Shown here piece by piece: positions 10,500 to 23,114 of a stretch of DNA of 64,000 bases. A program made the translations under genes and the position numbers. The notes beneath the pieces are model-generated. The model did no database searches, was not told where the DNA came from, and saw only the letters and a program-made list of their open reading frames with translations. The stretch's first letter is position 1. Each line of letters starts with the position of its first letter. The stretch comes from Heterobasidion occidentale. Taxonomy: Eukaryota > Basidiomycota > Agaricomycetes > Russulales > Bondarzewiaceae. Location: NCBI GenBank assembly GCA_039111635.1, contig JBCAQO010000003.1:248001-312000 (forward strand), given 5' to 3'.

Positions 10500-11140
10500 C
10501 GAGGGCCGCACCTACCTATCGGTTCCACTATTCGTCTGCCCCGTACGACGTAGAATCGCCGATGCATAGCGAAGCATACGTGAAGCCTGGATCGTGGATC
10601 AACATCCGGCACTGCACGAGGACGCAGGCATCATTTCGTCTGCACGCGTGCAAGTCCCGCGCCCGAGCCCGTTCGACGCACCGGCAGACGAGGCTATTAT
10701 AATATGGATAAGGTACAAGCGCCTGGCTGTGACTAGCTATCACCCTCGCTAAGCACCGTATCTCTAGTCCTGGTGCTGGTCGCTGGCACACTCTGCGTCC
10801 ATCAGGCCATCGCCCGCAGATCCTGATGTCATTGAGGACGGTGCAAGACCGGCTTCTGGTTTCGTATGCGCTCACAACTTCCGCTCTACCTCATTCTTCA
10901 CGCGGGTACCCCTCCCCATCTCCTGTGCTCACGCTCGATGCCGCGCTCGACTGCACGCGCCGGCTGCGCAAGCACAGGCGACACGAGCCATACCACGGGA
11001 CAGCGCCGCTGGGCGTTGTTTACACGCAGCGCGGGCAAGCAGGAGAAGGCAGAGGAGATAGGGAATGTTGGTGCCGAGGAGCGCACCGAGGTTTTGCGAG
11101 CAAGACACCGTAAGCGCCACAAATGAGGTCGGCAGAGGCA
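10500..11140 (-). pseudogene. Broken duplicate of the HPP gene 3' half and downstream flank
   Basis: Similarity to 11360-11830 on the same strand covers the C-terminal coding part and its downstream flank. The phrase VNNAQRRCPVVW (minus strand, about 11000) corresponds to VNNVQRRYPAWW in the intact HPP gene. The preceding residues are only readable in a different frame (ALLGTNIPYLLCLLLLA), so at least one frameshift is present. Downstream both copies share a segment with GCCCGAGCCCGTTCGACGCA-like sequence. No THPPAGA motif is present, so this is a partial tandem copy. Confidence 0.65.
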
Positions 11141-11688
11141 CCCTAGGCGAGGTCAGTCAATCCGAGTGCTGGAAGAGACATGCGCGGGGGGTAGAGTGCG
11201 GATTGCAGACGTGAGAAAAGGCGGGAGGAAGGAAGGAAGTGGATGCATTCAATCGGAGCAAAGAAAGGAGCGCGCGCGTGCCTAGCTAAAAACGGCCGTA
11301 ATAACGAAGAACGCGCAGATGCAAGACGAAACGCAGACGAGCAGGGCGGCGGTACCTTTGTTCCCTGTACGACGCAAGATCGTCGATGTATGCGTGAATT
11401 TTGGATCGTGAATTGACGCCCGATACCCGTCAAGTATGCAGCCGGCGAGTTCCACGCCCGAGCTCGTTCGACGCACCAGCAAATGATGGTATGATAATGT
11501 AGGCAAGTCGAGATACAGATGCCAACGGCACCGCACCACTGGCCGGCTACGCGACCGCCATCCTTGGCCATCGCAGCGGTCAGCCCCGGCACTGATCACG
11601 ACCAGAATCTGCGTCCGCCGGCCACCCCTGCGGATCCCAATGTCATCGCTGAGCAGGTCGGGATCACGTTTTCGCACGTGCCCATCGG

Positions 11689-12538
11689 TCACGCTTTCCG
11701 CTCTGCCTCGTCCCCCACGCGCGTCCCCTCCACGTCCCCCGCACCCACGCTCGACGCCGCGCTGGGCTGGACAGGCGGCGCGGGCGGGGCAAACCACCAT
11801 GCGGGGTATCGCCGCTGGACATTATTCACGAGCAACGCGACCGCAAGCGCGAGCGTCGAAGACAGCAGCACGACGGGCAGAAAATACCACCCAATCTCGC
11901 CGACGCCGTCGTCGACGCTGGGGAGCAGCGCTGTCGCGCCTGCGGGCGGGTGCGTGGTGCCCGTGATCTGCATCGCAACGGTGGCGGTCGCGCAGGAGAG
12001 GGCGGCGGAGAGCCAGCGGAGCTGGGCGAAGCGCGCGGGCGGGAGGAGGCGGAAGAGCTTGGCGATGCAGGTGCCGAGGAGGGCGCCGATGAAGTGGCCG
12101 CCGAAGAGGGCGCGGGGCTGGGAGAATGGGGCGTCGGGGGCGCCGTAGATGAGGACGGCGGAGGCGCCCTGTGTGGGGATCAGTTAGTCGGGGGGTCGAG
12201 TCAGGGCGGAGGGACCGGGGGCGAACGCGGGGGAATGTGGGAAGCGAGACGGCGGAGAAACATCGGGAAAGGCATAGTGAAGGTAATGATAGAGAGAAAA
12301 GATCGAATTGAAATCGCGTACTCACATAGCTGGCCACTAATAGTGGGACGTCGCGGTCGAGAAAATAGCGCGCCTGGCCAAAGACGGCCATGATCACGGA
12401 CAAGCCGCAGAACGCGCCGATCCAGGACCAGACCCAAACGAGCAACGCAGGGAGCGGGCGGGGTGGTGTCGCGCGGTAGCCGAGGAAGTGGGAGAGAATG
12501 GGAGGCAGGCGGGCGAGGCGGGAGGGTGGAGAGGACAT
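11689..12538 (-). CDS. HPP-family integral membrane protein
   Basis: Two exons, 12538-12326 and 12168-11689, 693 nt, 230 aa. The ATG at 12538 gives MSSPPSRLARLPPIL. Hydrophobic segments include LLVWVWSWIGAFCGLSVIMA, a middle helix around GGHFIGALLGTCIAKL, and IGWYFLPVVLLSSTLALAVA. The hallmark THPPAGATALLP sits after the exon junction. HPP proteins are predicted transporters with about four helices; plant and cyanobacterial relatives have been linked to nitrite transport, but the substrate of fungal members is unknown. The splice joins LLVASY to GASAVLIYG. The strong GC bias produces many spurious ORFs on both strands here. A broken duplicate of its 3' part lies immediately downstream. Confidence 0.85.
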
Positions 12539-12539
12539 G

Positions 12540-14180
12540 TCGTGGGTGTGGGGCAGGGCGCGTCAAGGATTGTTGTGGGCCGGGGCGGTTTTGATGGCGT
12601 CGAGGGCCGAAGGAATCGGACGTGTCAGAGCGTGGAAAACGAGTCGAGCAGCGTCGCGTGAGGTCGAGCCTTATGACGGCGTGGGTAGGTGAGAGGCGTG
12701 TGGAGGGTTAAATACAAGCGTGGTCGAGTCGTATCGGCGATTAACCCGAAGCCATCTAAGCGAGCGACATGCCGAGGAACAGAGCCGCGGTCGACCGTCG
12801 ACGTCGAGCCAGTCGGTTGAGAGCTTAGATGGAGAAGGAGGCGGGTGCGGGGAGAGCAGGGACACCGTCGGCAGGTTAGACGGCGCTTATGGCTTGGGCA
12901 CTCACCGGAAAAGGCGTCGTCGAGAGAACCCGGGACGATCATGGGCGCTCGAGTCGCGCACGTGGCTACACTCCGCTCCGAAATGGGCGCCTGTTGGGCG
13001 TTCAAACGAACGGTTCCGGTCGTGCCCGAGGGAGCTGACCACCACTTGGCACTTCGGCCATAGGGTTTTGAAAGGTTTTGAAACGCATCTCTGCCATCCA
13101 AGAAGGCTGGTATGCTTACCATCGATGCAGTTATTGATAACTACTTCCAAATTGGAGGCTTGAGCGCGTCTGGAGTGCGTCTGGGGAACACTCATCGTAA
13201 AGCATAACCTTGCTGTACTCTTGGAGATGATCTCCTCAGCGCTGGTGCGTCCACACGAAAGAAGAAGCGATGCACGTCCTTGCATTCAGGACAACCGCCG
13301 ATGCGATGCCAGGGCAATCAAGAGCCCTTGAGGGGTTGTGGTCAATCCTGATCATTCATTTAGAATCGTCTCCTCATGACCATTGACCAGATCCGCGGCG
13401 CTCCAAAAAGGTTTCTCAACATTATGACCAGAAGCCGAACTCACTGCATACGCGGTACATTCGCTTTTTAATCTGTTTGTATATTATCACTGTATGTTCT
13501 CCTAGTGTGATCCTATAGACGGAACCCAGAGGCTGATCGTGGGAACAACTTCTGGGAAGGACCCTCCCTCAGTTGAAAGGCCAAAACGTCTTCGAGGGAC
13601 TATGTCATCAAGATGGGACTTGATTATCTCTGTACGTATTTGGCAGGATTGCGATCTGTTACAGAGTACGTGCCTGCACAACTTCCAGTGCTGTCACTGT
13701 GTCAACCCTCCGTCACTCGTGGATTTACAGCGTCGAATCCTAATAGCTAGAAGAAGGCAATCGGTTCTTCCAGTCTGCGGCAGATCTTTGAATTCAGGCC
13801 CAATGTCCCCCATCTCCATTCAAGACCAGCTTCGTCGCCTGGTTCTAATCGGTATCGGAACTTCCGCATCGCGATTCACCATCATCGGGTCCATCTCGCT
13901 CCATGTGAATGTCAGAAGGGACGGTTCTGCTTTAGAACAGCAGGAGCGCTATCTATCGACCACTCACGCACTCGCTCAGTCTCGTGGACAGCTATGTGTA
14001 ACAACAGATGCACTTTCATTAGCTCTTCCGTCTACTGGACGTTTTCTGACAGTCAGCAATGCTTTAGCTCTTGTGCGTCTATGACGTCAAATTCTAATTG
14101 GACGAAATCCACCAATCCATCCAGTTAGACAACTGACAAGGTGCATTATGGAATCCACGCACGGCATTATGTTTGTCACA
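12540..14180. other. Region without a recognised gene
   Basis: Several ORFs of 60-180 codons occur on both strands, including one at 13539-14084 (+). None has a recognisable domain, convincing codon continuity or splice structure, and the longest lacks an ATG at its 5' end. The first part is GC-rich upstream sequence of the HPP gene; the last part is downstream of NLR2. A diverged or short gene cannot be excluded. Confidence 0.4.
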
Positions 14181-14181
14181 T

Positions 14182-17100
14182 TCACAAACCAGCTGTGTCG
14201 CCTGCCGCAACGGAAGCATTCTCTGGAAGCGAGTGCGCGATGGCTTTGTAATTGCCTTGGGACGCTGCCTGCGGTGCATTGTCTGCTTGCCTCTGTGTAT
14301 CATTTTCTGCGCCTCGATATGCCGCCTCTAGTGCACTCCCATACGACCCTCCTTGTGCATCAACCTCAGCACCTCGATCCAGCAGCAGTGTCACAATGGT
14401 TTTGCGACCATGATAAGATGCCGCCTGCAGCGCGCTCTCGTAGAGTCCTCGTGCATGAACATGTGCACCATGATCCAACAGCAGTCTCACGATGGATTCG
14501 TGTTCACCTACACACGCTGCCTGCAGTGCAGTCAAGTAGTATCCTCCTTGCGCATTGACTTCTGCACCTCGATCCAGCAGCAGCTTTAGAACGGATTTGT
14601 GTCCAAAATAAGATGCCGCCTGCGCTGCGTTCTCGTAGGCTCCCCCTTGTACATTGACTTCAGCACCTCGATCCAGCAGCAGTCGTACGACCGGTTCGTG
14701 ACCTAGTGCAGATGCTGCCTGCAGCGCGTTGCCGTACCGACCTCCTTGTGCGTTTACCTCGGCGCCTTGCGCCAATAACCATTCTGAGATATCAAAAAGC
14801 CCTCCCATAATTGAGTAGTAAAGAGGTCCAGGGATGACGTTGGCTTCGCGATGCCATCTGGGGGATTGCCAGGTTTGATCCAAATCATACATTCTGATCC
14901 AGTTCAAAAAACATCTTCGCCGAGAGAGATGAAAGAACTCTTGAGCTAAACCCTGTAGAGGCAAGTCAGCATCCGGTCCCCGCTGCTTGAAATGTGAGAC
15001 CCAATAGTGTGCCGCATACGAAACTAGGGCCACATCATTGTCTCCTTTCATCCTTTTCTCATTCAGCCCGTCTGTGTCGAATCGCATCAAATATGTGATG
15101 CAGGTCATGGCGATTGCCCTGTTGGCTAGGTGTGCTGCATTGACGTTGTAGTCGAACATTTTAGTTGTTTGACTCAATCTAGAGCTCAGGTATTCCTTAA
15201 CTGATAAATGTGATAATCGAACAAGTTTCCCTGCGAGCGTATCGGGAGGGATTTCGGGGAGCCATTTGTCGGATCGCAGACCCTGGACATCAGGTCCGAG
15301 AAATGACAAAAAGACCAAGCTGCCACATATTGTGAGCACATCCGACGGATCGCGCATGCGATTCCTATAGTCGTAATGAGCCGTCCCATCAGAATTTATG
15401 GCCACTGTGACAACCTCGGCGAGTTCGTCGAGCATCATCGGACGTTCCGAGAAGCAGAGGAATTGCAATATTCGATGGATCTTCTCTTGGTGGTCGTCTG
15501 GAATGTTTCGCAGTATGCGTTCATAAGTTTCGTCTAGCGATTTAGGCAGAGTATTCAAGGCCGTCTTGAGATCGTTGTTCGTGACGCAGTGTCGCAGACT
15601 GTCCAGTTGACAGCGCACCCATTGGAACCTTTGTACAAAGCTCCCCATCAGCGTTTAATTTCGTGCCACGCAGCTTTGAGATCAACTTACATGCCGTCTG
15701 CACGTGCAACAAGCGCATTTCTGATCGACACCTTCTCATTTGCTTCCCATTTCTTCAGATGAGGATCCTTCTCCAGTTGAGCTGTGAGGAACCAATGAAT
15801 GTCTTGGTCGATACGCGACGTTGCGCCGTGGAGATCTACATGACGAGCGCCGGGCAAAGACTCCATTTTCTCTTTGATTTCCTGCTCCAGTCGACTGGCT
15901 GCCAGAATATGAAGAGGTTGCAGATTCCAGCTCTGTATTTCGGCCAAGAATTCGAGCACATTTGTTCGCTCTGGTCCAATGCACTCATCCAGTCCATCAA
16001 GAACGATGAATGCATGGCTGAAGAAGCCAATACTCTTCTTCAGAACCTCCAGCAGCTCGTCTAATGTCGGCTGCTGTGACCCGTTGTCTGTCCGTTTATA
16101 GAGGTCTATCAATGGGCCAGGACATCGTCTAAGGAGTTGGAAGACAAGAGAATGCAGCATATTTCGATAGACGAGCTTCTTAGAATCATTAAAGGTGAAG
16201 TAGAAGTAGGCCAAAGCGACAGAGGAATCTGCTTGACGTTTGAGAGCCTCGATGATTGTAGCGCTGTCATATATCAATTGCATCAGTGACATCCAATATA
16301 TCTGGCTTCAAGACAGCCTGACCAGATAATTGTTTTGCCATTGCCAGCTGTATAGGTGTTTCGTAAGAAACCATAAAAAGGGACGGGTCTTGGTGGACGC
16401 ACGTATTCCACAGATCCACATGAATGACCCTGGTGTCGTCGTCCAGTCCACAAAATCTTGGCCTCGTATGAACCAGGCGCCGGTTCCGACCTGTCGCGCT
16501 TCTATGGCTGCATTATAGTTTGTGGTCGGATCAGGAGGCTTGAGCCATAAGCAGATCTTTTCTCGGAGCGCGTCGTCTACGCCATTAATGGTATATATGA
16601 GACATAGCACATGGTAGCTATACCTGCAGAGAAAAACATACCTTCTGACGCCTGCACATTCTGTGAAGTTGTAGTGGTCGTCGCTAATATCACGGCAGTG
16701 ACCATGGGAACCTCCTGGCTGGTCAAGATCTGCAGTGTCCCCATCGCATCGGAAACTTCTGTATTCTTCCCGAACAGTACCTTCCAGTATTGAACTACCA
16801 AGTTTCCCCATCAGCCACGTCCTCGGATAAGCGATATGAACTCTTACGAAGGCGACTTTGCTTCATCCACTTGGTGGCTACTCCGAGCACCACGAGCACC
16901 TGGGCAAAGATGCCGACAATGACCTTCTTCAGATTGTCGGTGATCTCGTGTTGGACGTAAACGTCCAAACGTCCCATGAAGCCTTTGAGCTTCTCGAACA
17001 TGTCGACAATCATGTCATAGTGTCCACTGACGTCTTTTGCAGCCTAGATCGATAACGGCAATGAAATTCATGCCAAATGAGCACCGAGATATATACCTTT

Positions 17101-17467
17101 AGCAATACACAAATAGCGACAGAAATCACTTTCGCTGGTGGAAATGCCTAATATCGTCGAAGTCAGGTATATGTCTTGGGAGTTGGGCAGACACGGTGCT
17201 CACTGTTGCGAGACTGTCCCCGATCGCAGTTGATGATATATTCACCAGTTCTAGAACTGACCGAATAGCATGTCGGACTCTCTCTCCCCTCTTCCGATAC
17301 TCCTTGAATCGGTTCATCTCCTTGTCGAGGATGACAAAGAGAGCATCGGGGGAATCTGCCGCCAGCCCGCATCCTTGAAGATCGTCGCGCTTGGTGTCAT
17401 GATTGTATCTTGTGATCGCCGATGCCCAAAGCTCCTGAAACTGCGATACAGGACTCGGATCTGTCAT
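14182..17467 (-). CDS. NLR2: Goodbye-like / NACHT / ankyrin STAND protein
   Basis: Complete NLR-type ATPase. Exons: 17467-17204, 17147-17097, 17043-16848, 16794-16642, 16576-16403, 16347-16323, 16263-15691 and 15628-14182. They sum to 2883 nt, 960 aa, with consistent phases. Residues 1-170 form a Goodbye-like domain (QFQELWASAITRYNHDT). A helical linker follows, then the P-loop PGNGKTII on a 25-nt exon, VALAYFYFTFND, the Walker B-like VLDGLDECIG, and HILAASRLEQEI as a sensor-like Arg region. The winged-helix part contains LQFLCFSERPMMLDELAEV. The C-terminus has about five ankyrin repeats (RLLLDRGAEVN type), the last ones irregular, ending GNYKAIAHSLPENAS. The start matches the aligned starts of NLR1 and NLR3. 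It is transcribed divergently from eRF3. Confidence 0.92.
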
Positions 17468-18080
17468 GTTCGACGGCGTTGGGGCAAGACAACAGAACCA
17501 CCGTGCGCACGGAGCAGACAGTAGGATAACAGCCACGCAGAGTGAGCGCTCGATGATCCTTCGAAACCATAATAATTGCGTGAGATTCCAGAATACGGCA
17601 GTTTCAGTTCTATCGCTTATTCCATGATCAGATGCTAGCACCTTGTTCCAGAGGGCCCGACTTAGTGCACCCAAGCATTTTAAACGCTCACATTGTTGTA
17701 TCGAGGCTGTAGGACATATGGTTAGTTACAATCTGTCAGTAATAGAATGGGCCGTAGATAGTCTTCAAGGACTCTTCGTCAAACTTATCGGACCGGGTTG
17801 GCCCATAACATGCAAGATGATTATATACGGGTCTTACCTGACTCTTTCCATCGCCCCCTTGATCCACCTCGGAGGCCTAGCTTGATATCCAAGCGATACG
17901 ATGTGGTTTCAACATCGACTCACATATGTGCAATCATCGTGTCCACGGTCATGAAAAGTTTCGGATGGCGGAGACATCACGTGCGGCTCTGACGGCCCCG
18001 CGGATTTTACAGGCCTGTCCTCTTGCCCGATCTCGTCGATCTCCTCGTCGCCCACACCCTCCCCTTCATCACCTTTGACG
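17468..18080. promoter_or_regulatory. Shared intergenic region between NLR2 and eRF3
   Basis: About 610 bp separate the two divergent start codons. The part next to eRF3 (about 17940-18080) is recognisable, decayed, at 4.06-4.20 kb and 4.86-5.00 kb, and contains ACATCACGTGC (a CACGTG E-box core) in all three copies. The part next to NLR2 is also recognisable beside NLR1 and at 4.5-4.66 kb. This indicates one ancestral divergent unit; common control of the two genes is inference. Confidence 0.5.
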
Positions 18081-20224
18081 ATGAGCAAACTCAACGCCGG
18101 CGCGTTCGAGTTCGTCCCAGGCAAGGCCTTCCGCATCCCCCTCCCCGCCCAACAGCCTTCTCCACCTCTGAAGCCCGTCGAGCGCCCCGAACAGACGGAG
18201 GCCCCCGCCCCCGCCCCGACCATCTCTCTCAACATCGGCGGGTCAAAACCTCCATCAGCTCCCTCCCAAGCTCCATCGACGCCTTCGTCAGCTCCATCCC
18301 CTTCCCCTGAGCCATCTGCGAAAGCCCCCTCTAAGCCTGCCGCGACCGCCTCGTCCTCTGCATCTACACCTGCTAAGACATCCGGCGTCTCCTCCCCCGC
18401 ACTCGCCCCCGCCTCCGCATCGCGCACCTTCACCCTCGAAAAGGCTAAGACTGACACAGCCGCCATCGCCCAGGAGGTTCAGAACGCTGCGGATGAGGCC
18501 ATCCTCCAGGATCTCTTCGGCGACGGTCAGTGCTCCACGCCCTCTCTCCTTTCTGTTGACTGAATCATCCTTCTATACAGTCAAAGAGCATCTAAATATT
18601 GTCTTTGTTGGTCATGTCGATGCCGGGAAGAGCACAATGGGGGGCAATATTCTTTACCTCTCCGGCACCGTCGACAAGCGCACCATGGAAAAATACGAAA
18701 AAGAGGCCAAGGACGCAGGTCGTGAGACCTGGTACCTGTCATGGGCCCTCGATTCGACACCACAAGAGCGTCTCAAGGGAAAAACTGTTGAGGTCGGACG
18801 CGCTTATTTTGAGACCGATACCCGTCGCTACACCATCCTTGATGCGCCTGGCCATAAAACATATGTTCCTTCTATGATCACTGGTGCGGCCCAAGCTGAT
18901 GTCGCCATCCTCGTCATCTCTGCACGCAAAGGAGAATTTGAGACTGGGTTTGAGCGCGGGGGTCAGACGCGCGAGCACATCATGCTGGTCAAGACTGCTG
19001 GCGTCGGGAAGATCATCGTCGTGATCAACAAGATGGACGATCCCACTGTGGGGTGGGAAAAGTCGCGCTTTGATGAGATCAAGGAGAAGCTGACGCCGTT
19101 CGTACGCGGGGCGGGCTACAATCCCAAGACGGACGTGACCTGGATGCCTGTATCGGCATACACGGGAGCGAACTTAAAGGACCGCGTTGCGTCGTCTGTC
19201 TGCGCGTGGTGGGAGTGCGTACCCATCCGCCTCTCCGCCCTGCTCACGCTCACGCCTTCTCCCTCTCGTTCTCGTTACTTTCCGCATGCCCCTCTCCCAT
19301 CCCTCGCGCAGTGGCCCCTCACTACTTGAGCACCTCGATAAGATGCCCATGGTCGACCGAAAACTTCACGCACCGCTCATGATGCCCATATCTGAAAAGT
19401 ACAAAGACCTCGGTACAATTGTCGTCGGCAAGATCGAGTCGGGGCACATCCGCAAGGGCGACACGCTGCTACTCATGCCGAATCGCGACAGCATCGAGGT
19501 CGCGACGCTGTACAATGAGCTCGAGGAGGAGGTTCCGGCGGCGGCGTCGGGCGACAACGTGCGGCTGCGGCTACGGGGCGTCGAGGACGAGGACATCAGC
19601 CCGGGGTTCGTGCTTACGAGCCCGGCGAAGCCGGTGCGGGCGGTGCGGCAGTTCGAGGCGCAGCTAGCGATCTTGGAGCACAAAAATATCATCTGTGCGG
19701 GGTATACGGCCGTCATGCACGTGCATACGCTCGCAGAGGAGGTCACACTTGCGGTGAGCACCACCCTTTCCTTTCTGTTCCTATTGACTCTGGGACTCAC
19801 GGTCTAGTTTCTAGGGGCTCTTGCATTATTTTGACAAGGCAACCGGGCGCAAGTCTAAGAAGCCTCCACAGTTTGCCAAGCGGGGACAGCGTATCGTCGC
19901 GTTGATTGAGACGACCGCACCGGTCTGTATCGAGCGCTTCGCGGATTACCCGCAACTCGGCCGGTTCACTTTGCGCGACGAGGGTGCGCTTACTTTTGTC
20001 ATCGTCACATCGTTCTGTAGCTCATCATATTCTACATTATAAAGGAAGAACAATAGCGATCGGGAAGGTTTGTCTCTTTCCTTTGGCGTTTTTGAGGCCG
20101 GTATCAATATTTCTCTCTCCCCTTGTAGGTCACGAAGTTGATCGAATCCGGCGTCGACATGGATGAACTCGCAGGCGGCGTCGCCAATCTTTCTGTAGCG
20201 AGCTCTGCCGCCCCTGCGGCTTGA
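18081..20224 (+). CDS. SUP35: Translation termination factor eRF3 (GTP-binding subunit)
   Basis: GTPase that acts with eRF1 at stop codons. Exons: 18081-18525, 18581-19214, 19312-19753, 19815-19983, 20044-20066 and 20129-20224; 1809 nt, 602 aa. The GTPase motifs are GHVDAGKST (G1), DAPGH (G3) and NKMD (G4), as in eRF3/Hbs1/EF-1A proteins. The segment GRETWYLSWALDS and the C-terminal LHYFDKATGRKSKKPPQF, then RFTLRDEGRTIAIGK, favour eRF3. The N-terminal extension is short (about 165 aa), Pro/Ala/Ser-rich with no Q/N-rich prion-like run. It opens with LNAGAFEFVPG, which resembles the PAM2 motif that binds poly(A)-binding protein. The fifth exon is 23 nt. The symbol follows the yeast orthologue. 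Confidence 0.93.
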
Positions 20225-20637
20225 GCCATACCCAGAATGTCCTCTCACCCTCTACTGGCAATGTACTGGGTATTCATGAATGATGATGGCGAGCACGGAC
20301 GATGCGTAGGTGGGTGTGCAGGTTCTCGAACGAGGATGAAGTGGAGCCAAGATTGTACTTGTTTTGACGTTGGGCCGATAGCCCTGTGTAGCGCGATATT
20401 GCTATACCGTATAACGAAAGGCTGTACGTGTGTTGTTACCCTCATGTAGCCTTCACTGTTTTCTGTCGTCCTTGGCCTCGAGGTCGATTCACACCAGTCC
20501 GCTCTCGGGCTCCTTGTTTATTTTTCGGGCAAACCAAGTGTCCCCCCATGTCATGTCTCGAGCCCGCTGGGCTAATTTTAACCAGAAATACAACAACAGT
20601 GCCACCAACATCAGTAACGAAAAGCTACAATCGCTGC

Positions 20638-22349
20638 TTATGCTGCGACAACTTGCGGCTGAGGCGCCGGCGGCACGTCCCCACCCGCCGCTGCCTCGCC
20701 CGCAGCAGGACCAACAGCGACGCCTTCAGCATCGTTCGTCGGCCCCTCAGCAGCGACAGCGGCCAACACCTGCGTGTTCCGCTTCTTGGCGCTCGCGACG
20801 ACCTCGAGGACGCTCTCGAGTCCCGCACGCCATGCTGTGAGGCGCCGCTCGAGGGCCTCCCACTGTGGACGCTCGAAGGCACGCGCGGTGGCGCGGACAA
20901 CACGCAGTGTTTGGGTCGTCTGGGAGAGCTTACCGGAGAGGAGGCCTGCACGGATCACTGGTGTGCAGGGAAAATATAAGGCGTTTGATGCAAATAGATA
21001 GGTAGATCTGATTGATGCACGTACCGTCGATGACCCATTTTTCGACGTCGGGAACTTCGACTTGGAGAGAGGAAGCGATTTTGGTATACGAGAGCTCGCG
21101 CCCAATGTTCTGGAAGCCGAGCGCAGCAAGTGAGAGGAGGCGCATCTTGTGTTCCAGCTGCGCATTGTCGAGGCCTGCGTGTAGAAGGGGTCATGTAAAG
21201 GCATTTGTTAATATGAACCTAACAAGGTTGCAGAAGGACCTAGCGTACCGAATTTCTCGGCAGCATCGGCGTGAGCGTCTTGCCATGCCTTGAGCTCATC
21301 AAGCCCACCATTGACGAAAACTTGCAGGAGCTGGAAGAGCTCGTGGTCTTTGAGTGCAAGGATGGAGTCGAGCTTGAAGAGCGTATCAAAGTCGAAGAGA
21401 GTGGGGTAGGAGAGGGCGGTGGCGATGAGATCGATGGCTGCGTGTTGCGCATCAGGAGAAGAGGGTTCGAGGGAGCGGACGTAGGCGAGTTTATACTTGT
21501 ACGATACGTCTCTGCACGACTCATAGATCAGACATAGTAAGGGGTGAGGTCATGCGGAACGCACAGTTGACCAGCCGTCGTGAATGCATCGACGAGCGCT
21601 TTCAGGAACGCGCTCTTTTCACTCGGAGAGATGTCCCATTCCTGGAGCCATTTTTCGGTGTCAGCTTGCGACAACTGTAGGACCTCGAGTTCGTCGTTGG
21701 CGCTTGCGAGCCCGACAATAGAGGTGTAGACAGGAAGGCGCAGCGACGATGATCGTGGAAGGGCGTTGAATAGGTTGGAAAGTCTATGATTAAGGAGAAT
21801 GTTAACACTGGACACCACGATGATCAAAGACTAGACGCACATGCGATATTTGATACTAGATTCTGCAGGGGAGGATGTAACAACAATCAATAGATTGGAG
21901 ACGCTTTCCTTCGTTTCTGACGAATCCGTCGGCCATAGCGTCAAGAGGTGGGCGTAAAGCAAGTTGAAAAATCCTTCGATCTCTGATGTTTGCGAAAAGA
22001 AAATGCATCATTGCACTAGGCATGCCATTCCGAAGATACGAGTACTCACCTCGGAGAGATCCTTCACCAAAACCCTTCACCTCCCCAAATACATTCAAAA
22101 AAACCTGCTTCCGACGTCCCTCATCTTCAGCTATTGGTGTCTGACCCTCCCCGACCTGAAGACTGTCTTGCACGGACTGGACATATGATGCGCGTTCTGA
22201 CTCTGGCTTGCTCTGCGCGATGTAATTTGCCAATTCTAGGATCTAGCAGACATTCAGAGGGTGCCTAGATGAGTGTGGATATGATGATGCATTACCTGCT
22301 CTTCAAATGTGCCCTCTGCGAAGACGGAGACAGAGTCTGTTACCGCCAT
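20638..22349 (-). CDS. Translation initiation factor eIF3 subunit M (PCI protein)
   Basis: Subunit of the eIF3 complex that helps recruit the 40S ribosome. The start is the ATG at 22349 (MAVTDSVSVFAEGTFEEQ), followed after an intron by ILELANYIAQSK. Middle exons read LSNLFNALPRSSSLRLPVY, KWLQEWDISPSEKSAFL and ALSYPTLFDFDTLFKLD. The PCI/winged-helix part contains IGRELSYTKIASSLQV and WVIDVIRAGLLSGKLSQTTQ, then VRATARAFERPQWEALE. The tail is Ala/Pro/Gly-rich and ends at 20638. The order of segments matches eIF3m in animals and fungi. It is convergent with eRF3 (about 410 bp between stops). Confidence 0.87.
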
Positions 22350-23114
22350 AATTTTCTTGTACAAGTACTGGTCAAGTTTAAGGCCGTTGGTCAACAAGAA
22401 CAAACAACCACCTCCTCGCTGCCTCTTTGGGAACTCAGGTTTCTCGACGAGAACGCGCTTGCTGCTCATCTTGTCCTCCGAGTCTTGTAGTCTGACGGTC
22501 CAACTTCTCTCATCACTACGCTTGGAGACATTTAGCATGACCTCGGGAGCACAGGGCACTGACCTTGCACTTCGATCTTGAAACAGTGATGAAGGGAGCA
22601 GAGCTGCACAGTCACCGGTCACCGTCCGGGGCCATCGTGCAGTAGCATTGGTTGCGACTCGCCCATATATCCCCTTGATCATTCCAGACAAGCTTTTGTT
22701 CATGGGCTGCTTGCGCTGTCTATGTCACCTTAATAATCGAAGTTTTATGTGTACGGGCCAGGCTCAATGTCTCGAAAATAGTGCTCAGTATCAGCAATGC
22801 TCTCGTATAGTCAGTTTTCTCGTTACTGGAATCAGTCGTCACATAACTGACCAGTTTTTACAATAAAAAACAGCCGTGTCGATTGCCATGGATGTTTATG
22901 AAATTCAACCTATATACAGCTCCCTATGAAGCATCGGAACGTGCGCCACAGTATCATACAGTGCCTCCAAAGAAGATGGTTACCCGTCTTCGTCTGATTA
23001 TGGCTCGGATCCAATGAGAGCTACTATTTAAGCTAGGGCCTGGATCTGCATCTTTTCGCTACTCTCATCTGCTCAGAAACTGTCTCTCCGGCAAACTCAA
23101 TCTCGTGCATAAAG

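Noticed and set aside
11519..12393. Long plus-strand ORFs rich in Gly, Glu and Ala
   Set aside because: Antisense to the HPP gene; the composition follows the GC-rich codons of the real gene.
13539..14084. 181-codon plus-strand ORF between HPP and NLR2
   Set aside because: No ATG at its start, no domain, no conserved neighbour; kept only as an unassigned region.
18531..18581. Hbs1 as an alternative identity for the eRF3 gene
   Set aside because: The short N-terminus with a PAM2-like motif and the eRF3-type C-terminal segments (LRDEGRTIAIGK; LHYFDKATGRKSKKPPQF) fit eRF3 better; Hbs1 has a different N-terminal domain.
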